Part shown: piece after piece, positions 54,461 through 64,000 of the stretch | How the letters are laid out: every line of letters starts with the position of its first letter | Numbering within the stretch: position 1 is the stretch's first letter | NCBI RefSeq assembly: GCF_009834545.1 | Contig: NZ_CP019427.1 | Coordinates: 1,199,001-1,263,000, forward strand | From: Pseudomonas sp. S04 | GTDB taxonomy: Bacteria > Pseudomonadota > Gammaproteobacteria > Pseudomonadales > Pseudomonadaceae | Length of the DNA: 64,000 nucleotides | Reading direction: 5' to 3' | Notes under the pieces: generated by a model | What the model saw: the letters and a program-made list of their open reading frames with translations, nothing else | The model's database searches: none | What the model was told of the DNA's origin: nothing | Made by a program: the position numbers and the translations under genes

Positions 54461-55233
54461 GTTTGATTGACCCTCGCGCAATCATCGATCCGACAGCCGT
54501 ACTGGCTGAGGGCGTTGAGGTCGGCCCTTGGTCGATCGTCGGCGCAGGTGTGGAAATCGGCGAGGGAACAGTGATCGGCCCGCACGTTGTGCTCAAGGGG
54601 CCGACCCGGATTGGCAAGCACAACCGCATCTACCAGTTCTCCTCGATCGGTGAGGACACCCCTGACCTGAAGTACAAGGGGGAAGAGACGCGGCTGGTGA
54701 TCGGTGACCACAACGTTATCCGTGAAGGGGTGACGATTCACCGTGGGACCATCCAGGATCGTTCGGAAACCACCCTGGGCGATCACAACCTGATCATGGC
54801 CTATGCCCACATCGGCCACGACAGCGTCATCGGCAACCACTGCATCCTGGTCAACAACACGGCGTTGGCCGGGCATGTACACGTGGCCGACTGGGCGATC
54901 CTCTCCGGATTCACCCTGGTTCATCAGTATTGCCACATTGGTGCCCACAGCTTCTCCGGCATGGGCACGGCCATCGGCAAGGATGTGCCGGCCTATGTCA
55001 CGGTGTTCGGCAACCCGGCCGAAGCGCGTAGCATGAACTTCGAGGGCATGCGCCGTCGTGGGTTCAGCGAAGAAGCTATCCATGCCCTGCGTCGCGCCTA
55101 CAAAGTGGTCTACCGCCAGGGCTTGACCGTGGAGCAGGCATTGGCTGAGCTGGTCGAGCCTTCGGCGCAGTTTCCGGAAGTTGCAGTGTTCCGTGACTCG
55201 ATCCAGTCTTCGACCCGCGGCATCACCCGCTAA
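54457..55233 (+). CDS. lpxA: UDP-N-acetylglucosamine acyltransferase
   Basis: First step of lipid A synthesis, moving a hydroxyacyl chain from ACP to UDP-GlcNAc. The 258-residue protein starts [20 protein letters not shown], has the hexapeptide left-handed helix, and the catalytic His in [18 protein letters not shown] (His near 122). A helical C-terminal domain ends the protein. The ATG overlaps the fabZ stop by 4 bases. The stop lies 2 bases from lpxB. Confidence 0.97.
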   Translation: MSLIDPRAIIDPTAVLAEGVEVGPWSIVGAGVEIGEGTVIGPHVVLKGPTRIGKHNRIYQFSSIGEDTPDLKYKGEETRLVIGDHNVIREGVTIHRGTIQDRSETTLGDHNLIMAYAHIGHDSVIGNHCILVNNTALAGHVHVADWAILSGFTLVHQYCHIGAHSFSGMGTAIGKDVPAYVTVFGNPAEARSMNFEGMRRRGFSEEAIHALRRAYKVVYRQGLTVEQALAELVEPSAQFPEVAVFRDSIQSSTRGITR

Positions 55234-55235
55234 CC

Positions 55236-56366
55236 ATGGCTAATCTGCGTATAGCGCTGGTGGCGGGCGAAGCTTCCGGCGACATCCTGGGCGCGGGCTT
55301 GATGCGTGCGCTCAAGGCTCGCCACCCAGCGGTCGAGTTCATCGGTGTCGGTGGCCCGCTCATGCAGGCTGAAGGCCTGACGTCCTATTTTCCCATGGAG
55401 CGCTTGTCGGTCATGGGGTTGGTGGAAGTCCTGGGGCGCTTGCGTGAACTGTTGGCTCGGCGCAAGAAGTTGATCAAGACCTTGATCGCCGAAAAGCCGG
55501 ACGTGTTTATCGGTATCGATGCGCCAGATTTCACCCTCAATATCGAACTCAAGCTGCGCCAGGCCGGGATCAAGACCGTGCACTACGTCAGCCCTTCGGT
55601 CTGGGCCTGGCGGCAGAAGCGTGTGCTGAAGATCCGCGAAGGCTGCGACTTGATGCTCACGCTGCTGCCGTTCGAAGCCCGGTTCTACGAAGAGAAAGGC
55701 GTGCCGGTGCGGTTTGTCGGCCACACCCTGGCCGATGCCATTCCGCTGGAAGCCGACCGCGCCGCAGCGCGCGCCGAGCTGGGCCTGCCGGACGGCCCTC
55801 TGGTCGCCCTGATGCCGGGCAGCCGGGGCGGTGAAGTCGGGCGCCTGGGCGGCTTGTTCCTCGATGCCGCCCAGCGGTTGCGGGCCATGCGCCCCGGGGT
55901 GCGGTTTGTCATCCCGTGTGCCAACCCTGAGCGGCGGGTGCAGCTCGAAGAGCTGCTGGCTGGCCGTGATTTGCCGGTCACCCTGCTGGACGGGCGCTCG
56001 CACCTGGCGCTGGCCGCCTGCGACGCGGTCCTGATCGCCTCGGGTACTGCGACGCTGGAGGCTTTGTTGTACAAGCGGCCGATGGTCGTGGCCTATCGCC
56101 TGGCGCCACTGACCTACTGGATTCTCAAGCGCATGGTGAAAAGCCCCTACATCTCCTTGCCGAACTTGCTGGCCCAGCGTCTGCTGGTGCCCGAGTTGCT
56201 GCAGGACGATGCGACGCCCGAGGCGTTGGCGCTGACCCTGTCGCCGCTGATCGATGGCGGCGAAGAGCAAACCATCGGTTTTGACCAGATCCACCGGACC
56301 CTGCGCCGCGATGCCTCGAACCAGGCTGCTGACGCGGTCCTCAATTTGATCGGCGCACCACAATGA
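55236..56366 (+). CDS. lpxB: Lipid-A-disaccharide synthase
   Basis: Joins UDP-2,3-diacylglucosamine and lipid X to the lipid A disaccharide. The 376-residue GT-B family enzyme has the N-terminal [33 protein letters not shown], and the catalytic-site motifs VGHTLAD and [14 protein letters not shown], then SGTATLEAL. It is peripheral at the inner membrane. The stop TGA overlaps rnhB (ATGA). Confidence 0.97.
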   Translation: MANLRIALVAGEASGDILGAGLMRALKARHPAVEFIGVGGPLMQAEGLTSYFPMERLSVMGLVEVLGRLRELLARRKKLIKTLIAEKPDVFIGIDAPDFTLNIELKLRQAGIKTVHYVSPSVWAWRQKRVLKIREGCDLMLTLLPFEARFYEEKGVPVRFVGHTLADAIPLEADRAAARAELGLPDGPLVALMPGSRGGEVGRLGGLFLDAAQRLRAMRPGVRFVIPCANPERRVQLEELLAGRDLPVTLLDGRSHLALAACDAVLIASGTATLEALLYKRPMVVAYRLAPLTYWILKRMVKSPYISLPNLLAQRLLVPELLQDDATPEALALTLSPLIDGGEEQTIGFDQIHRTLRRDASNQAADAVLNLIGAPQ

Positions 56367-57004
56367 GTACGGTAAAGATGCAAATGGGCCTGGATTTCAA
56401 CCTTGTCGCGGATGCTGAAGAGCTGGTCGCCGGAGTCGATGAAGTAGGGCGCGGTCCACTCTGTGGCGCGGTGGTGACGGCGGCGGTGATCCTCGATCCG
56501 CTGCGCCCGATCCTCGGCCTCAATGACTCGAAGAAGCTCACTGAGGCCCGTCGCGAAAAGCTCTACGACGAAATCTGTGAGAAAGCCCTGAGCTGGTGTA
56601 TCGCTCGCGCTGAAATCGAAGAAATCGACGAGTTGAACATTCTCCATGCCACCATGCTGGCGATGCAGCGCGCCGTCGAAGGCCTGCACATCCAGCCAAA
56701 ACTGGCGATGATCGACGGTAACCGCTGCCCCAAGCTGGCCATGCCGGCGGAAGCGGTGGTCAAGGGCGATAGCAAGGTCCCGGCGATTGCCGCCGCGTCG
56801 ATCCTGGCCAAAGTCAGCCGCGACCGCGAAATGGCCGCCTTTGAATTGATTTACCCGGGGTATGGCATCGGCGGCCACAAAGGTTATCCGACTCCCGTGC
56901 ACCTGGAAGCCCTGGCGCGCCTGGGCCCGACCCCGATTCACCGGCGTTCGTTCGCGCCGGTGCGGCAGGCTTACGAGGCTCGCGAAGGGCTGCTTGAGCG
57001 CTAG
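56363..57004 (+). CDS. rnhB: Ribonuclease HII
   Basis: Cleaves RNA in RNA-DNA hybrids, in particular single ribonucleotides in DNA. The 213-residue protein has the DEDD-type site: [17 protein letters not shown] (Asp, Glu), then [10 protein letters not shown] (Asp) and [13 protein letters not shown] (Asp). It overlaps lpxB by 4 bases. The coupling with lpxB and the following dnaE is the standard gammaproteobacterial order. Confidence 0.96.
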   Translation: MSTVKMQMGLDFNLVADAEELVAGVDEVGRGPLCGAVVTAAVILDPLRPILGLNDSKKLTEARREKLYDEICEKALSWCIARAEIEEIDELNILHATMLAMQRAVEGLHIQPKLAMIDGNRCPKLAMPAEAVVKGDSKVPAIAAASILAKVSRDREMAAFELIYPGYGIGGHKGYPTPVHLEALARLGPTPIHRRSFAPVRQAYEAREGLLER

Positions 57005-57023
57005 TCCAAGCTGATGTTTTTGC

Positions 57024-57052
57024 CAAGGCCCGGTACAATCCGGGCCTTGTTG
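57024..57052 (+). terminator. Strong hairpin between rnhB and dnaE
   Basis: CAAGGCCCGG (57024-57033) and CCGGGCCTTG (57040-57049), a perfect 10-bp stem, with loop TACAAT; followed by TTGT. The loop hexamer resembles a -10 box, so terminator and promoter roles may overlap. Confidence 0.7.
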
Positions 57053-57077
57053 TCTCCACGTTATTAGCAGGATCACT

Positions 57078-60599
<3,522 letters not shown>

Positions 60600-60739
60600 C
60601 GGTCAGGGGCCCTTGAAGCGCCCTGGCCATGACCCGAATTTTTAATCTCGACCTGAACGCGCCTGTCCCTTAAGGTAGGGCGCGAATAGACAACCGGCCG
60701 ACCCAAGCTCACTTGGACGTCGACCCAAGACGGACGCCT

Positions 60740-61687
60740 ATGAACCCGAATTTTCTAGATTTCGAACAGCCGATCGCCGACCTGCAAGCCAAGATCGAAG
60801 AGTTGCGCTTGGTCGGTAATGACAATTCGCTGAATATCGGCGATGAGATCTCGCGCCTGCAGGACAAGAGCAGCACGCTGACCGAAGACATCTTCGGCAA
60901 GCTGACCAGCTGGCAGATCGCTCGTCTGGCGCGTCATCCGCGTCGTCCCTACACCCTGGACTACATCCAGCACATCTTCACCGAGTTCGATGAGCTGCAC
61001 GGCGACCGTCACTTTTCCGATGACGCGGCGATTGTCGGCGGTGTAGCCCGTCTGGACGACCAGCCAGTAATGGTGATCGGTCACCAGAAAGGCCGTGAAG
61101 TGCGCGAGAAGGTTCGCCGCAACTTCGGCATGCCGCGCCCGGAAGGCTACCGCAAGGCGTGCCGCCTGATGGAAATGGCTGAACGCTTCAAGATGCCGAT
61201 CCTGACCTTCATCGACACGCCGGGCGCGTACCCGGGGATCGACGCCGAAGAGCGCAACCAGAGCGAAGCCATTGCCTGGAACCTGCGCGTCATGTCCCGC
61301 CTGAAAACCCCAATCATCGCCACCGTGATCGGTGAGGGTGGTTCCGGTGGTGCACTGGCCATTGGTGTCTGCGATCAGTTGAACATGCTGCAGTATTCGA
61401 CCTACGCGGTGATCTCGCCGGAAGGGTGTGCCTCGATCCTGTGGAAAACCGCGGAAAAGGCCCCGGATGCTGCCGAAGCGATGGGCATCACCGCCGAGCG
61501 CCTCAAGGGCCTGGGTATCGTCGATAAAGTGATCGGCGAACCATTGGGCGGCGCCCACCGTGATCCAGCCGCTGCGGCTGCCTCGATCCGTGGCGAACTG
61601 GTCGCGCAACTGCAGATGCTCAAGAAATTCGACAACGATGCGCTGCTGGCCCGCCGTTACGAGCGCCTGATGAGCTACGGTCTGTGA
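60740..61687 (+). CDS. accA: Acetyl-CoA carboxylase carboxyltransferase subunit alpha
   Basis: Alpha subunit of the carboxyltransferase that makes malonyl-CoA, the first committed step of fatty-acid synthesis. The 315-residue protein begins [20 protein letters not shown] (the helical part), then the family signatures [53 protein letters not shown] and [16 protein letters not shown] start at the ATG at 60740; the in-frame extension upstream has no family match. It sits between dnaE and tilS. Confidence 0.97.
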   Translation: MNPNFLDFEQPIADLQAKIEELRLVGNDNSLNIGDEISRLQDKSSTLTEDIFGKLTSWQIARLARHPRRPYTLDYIQHIFTEFDELHGDRHFSDDAAIVGGVARLDDQPVMVIGHQKGREVREKVRRNFGMPRPEGYRKACRLMEMAERFKMPILTFIDTPGAYPGIDAEERNQSEAIAWNLRVMSRLKTPIIATVIGEGGSGGALAIGVCDQLNMLQYSTYAVISPEGCASILWKTAEKAPDAAEAMGITAERLKGLGIVDKVIGEPLGGAHRDPAAAAASIRGELVAQLQMLKKFDNDALLARRYERLMSYGL

Positions 61688-61703
61688 TCTGACGCGAGAT
61701 CAT

Positions 61704-61788
61704 TGTAGGAGCGAGCCTGCTCGCGATGACGGAGCTACAGTCAACCTCAGTGTTGGCTGGCTTTTTTCGCGAGCAGGCTCGCTCCCAC
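61704..61788. repeat. REPIN
   Basis: TGTAGGAGCGAGCCTGCTCG at 61704 and an inverted copy ending GGCTCGCTCCCACC at 61789. It separates the accA stop from tilS; the tilS ribosome region overlaps its right end. Confidence 0.87.
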
Positions 61789-61813
61789 CTTTGATGTGTG
61801 CGAAGTGATCGTT

Positions 61814-63139
61814 ATGCGCCAGCTCACGGATCTATCTGCAAGACTGCTGTTGAACCTGACCCCCTGGCGCAACGCGCCGACCTGGCGTATCGCCTTCTCC
61901 GGTGGCCTTGACTCCACCGTGCTGCTGCACCTCCTGGCGCAACTGGCTCAAAGCCAGGACCTGCCAAAACTCCAAGCTGTCCACGTGCATCACGGCCTGC
62001 AGGCTGCGGCTGATGCATGGCCGCAGCATTGTCAGGCCGTGTGTGACGAGTTGGGCGTGCCGCTGGCGGTGATTCGGGTGCAGGTCCAGGCGGGTGCCAG
62101 CCTGGAGCGAGCCGCCCGCGAGGCGCGTTATGCCGCCTTTATCCAGGTGACTGAGGCCGGTGAGCTGTTGCTGACTGCCCAGCACCGCGACGATCAGGCT
62201 GAGACCCTGATGTTTCGTCTGTTAAGGGGGGCGGGGGTCAGGGGCTTGTCGGCAATGCCGGGCCATCGTGCCTTGGGACGCGGGAGTCTGGTGCGGCCAT
62301 TGTTGGATGTGCCACGGGCCGAGCTTGAGGCGTACGCCCGGGCGCATCAGTTGCGCTGGGTCGAGGACCCCTCGAACGGCGACCAGCAGTTTTCCCGCAA
62401 TTACCTGCGCCAGCAGGTTTTCCCCGTGCTCAGTTGCCGCTGGCCCCAGGCTGCCGCCACCCTGGCCCGCAGTGCCGGCCATCTGCGCGAGGCTCAGGGC
62501 TTGCTTGATGAGTTGGCCCAGATGGACCTGGCCCGGGCTGCCACTGCCCATGAATTTGCCTGGCTGGGGCAACCGTCGCTGGACCTGGCGGTGCTGGCCG
62601 GGCTGTCCGCGGCTCGCCAGCGCAACGCCTTGGGGCATTGGTTGGCAACGCTGACTCGGCTGCCAGACACTGACCATTGGTCGGGTTGGGACAGCCTGCG
62701 GGATGCCGCGGCGGATGCCCGGCCGATCTGGCGCCTGGCAGATGGCGAGCTGCATCGGGCCAATGGGCGGGTCTGGTGGTTGTCCGGCGCGGGGCTGCCC
62801 GCGCTCACGGGTACTGTGCCCTGGGCTGATCCATCAGTTGAACTGGCACTGCCCGGCAATGGCCGGCTCAGCCTGGCGGGTGAGGCCCCGCAAGGCCTGC
62901 TCAGTGTGCGCTACCGCCAGGGCGGGGAAATCATGCAGTTGCCCGGTCGTGGCCACCGTGACCTCAAGCGCTTGCTCAATGAGCGTCAGGTGCCGTTGTT
63001 TGCCCGTGGCAGATTGCCGCTGCTGTACTGCGATGAGCAACTGATCGCCGTGGCCAACCTGCCCGGGCTGGACGTCAGTGCGGGGGCAAACCTGGTTTTA
63101 CGATGGCAGCCAGTAATCAACGATCAAGGTTTGAGCTGA
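61814..63139 (+). CDS. tilS: tRNA(Ile)-lysidine synthase
   Basis: Attaches lysine to C34 of the isoleucine CAU-anticodon tRNA, changing it to read AUA. The 441-residue PP-loop ATPase has SGGLDSTVLLHLLAQL at about residue 31, then VHVHHGLQAAADAWPQHC and RDDQAETLMFRLLRGAG; TilS substrate-binding domains follow (GGEIMQLPGRGHRDLKRLLNE, then VPLFARGRLPLLYCDEQLIAV). I prefer the ATG at 61814; an ATG at 61796, which ends in the REPIN, would add 6 codons. The start is therefore uncertain. Confidence 0.93.
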   Translation: MRQLTDLSARLLLNLTPWRNAPTWRIAFSGGLDSTVLLHLLAQLAQSQDLPKLQAVHVHHGLQAAADAWPQHCQAVCDELGVPLAVIRVQVQAGASLERAAREARYAAFIQVTEAGELLLTAQHRDDQAETLMFRLLRGAGVRGLSAMPGHRALGRGSLVRPLLDVPRAELEAYARAHQLRWVEDPSNGDQQFSRNYLRQQVFPVLSCRWPQAAATLARSAGHLREAQGLLDELAQMDLARAATAHEFAWLGQPSLDLAVLAGLSAARQRNALGHWLATLTRLPDTDHWSGWDSLRDAAADARPIWRLADGELHRANGRVWWLSGAGLPALTGTVPWADPSVELALPGNGRLSLAGEAPQGLLSVRYRQGGEIMQLPGRGHRDLKRLLNERQVPLFARGRLPLLYCDEQLIAVANLPGLDVSAGANLVLRWQPVINDQGLS

Positions 63140-63159
63140 AAGGGGCTTTCCGGTAGACT
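63131..63159 (+). promoter_or_regulatory. Candidate pyrG promoter overlapping the tilS 3' end
   Basis: TTGAGC (63131-63136) and TAGACT (63154-63159) with exactly 17 bases between them. The -35 is inside the last codons of tilS. Transcription would start near 63166. Confidence 0.55.
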
Positions 63160-63165
63160 ACGCTC

Positions 63166-64000
<835 letters not shown>

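Overview
The window is chromosomal core DNA from a Pseudomonas of the P. fluorescens group. The evidence is gene content and order (lysS, ppc, adk, rsmJ, mexL-mexJK, plsB, dapE, ndvB, dapD, dapC, glnD, map, then rpsB through pyrG), which I recall as the order around PA3700-PA3637 of P. aeruginosa plus a dapE-ndvB segment. Strong GC bias and interspersed REP/REPIN palindromes (GGAGCGAGC..GCTCGC type) fit the fluorescens group. I see no rRNA, tRNA, CRISPR array, prophage or transposase.

Layout. 1-4720: 3' end of lysS, a TetR regulator, and a set of envelope or unknown genes (lipoprotein, QEGLA/HEXXXH metallopeptidase-like protein, alpha/beta-hydrolase lipoprotein, small membrane protein). 4878-6763 (minus): OmpA-like lipoprotein lptF with a DUF4398 lipoprotein behind a good AlgU-type promoter, and a small conserved protein. 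6979-13479: ppc, adk, tsaB, DUF72 and ICL/PEPM enzymes. 13493-15694: extensin-like protein, a protein with an internal duplication, and rsmJ. 15736-20632: divergent mexL / mexJ-mexK efflux locus. 20745-22106: a Fic-family AMPylator gene preceded by two palindromes, probably the only clearly accessory gene. 22125-28096: ybaY-like lipoprotein, plsB, cold-shock gene, rlmA, dapE. 28309-30900: ndvB. 31121-33657: tcdA/csdE/csdA module. 33810-38314: dapD, ArsC-like protein, Na+/H+ antiporter, dapC. 38478-42001: glnD and map. 42373-64000: the translation, isoprenoid, outer-membrane and lipid A run rpsB-tsf-pyrH-frr-uppS-cdsA-dxr-rseP-bamA-skp-lpxD-fabZ-lpxA-lpxB-rnhB-dnaE-accA-tilS-pyrG (pyrG cut by the window end).

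How it works together. The right third couples undecaprenyl-phosphate and CDP-diacylglycerol synthesis, RseP proteolysis, BamA/Skp outer-membrane protein assembly and lipid A synthesis, with many 1-4 nt overlaps. The middle holds the three succinylase-branch lysine/DAP genes (dapE, dapD, dapC) as separate units. The tRNA t6A pathway appears twice: tsaB makes the modification and TcdA cyclises it with CsdA/CsdE.

Most of the window is ordinary. The observations most worth checking are the Fic gene with its two TTGAGACA-type palindromes, the structured cold-shock leader, the nested inverted repeat before the 98-residue gene, the duplicated-module protein at 14198-14818, the HEXXXH/QEGLA protein, the hairpin-rich leader of the antiporter, and the terminator-like hairpin between rseP and bamA.
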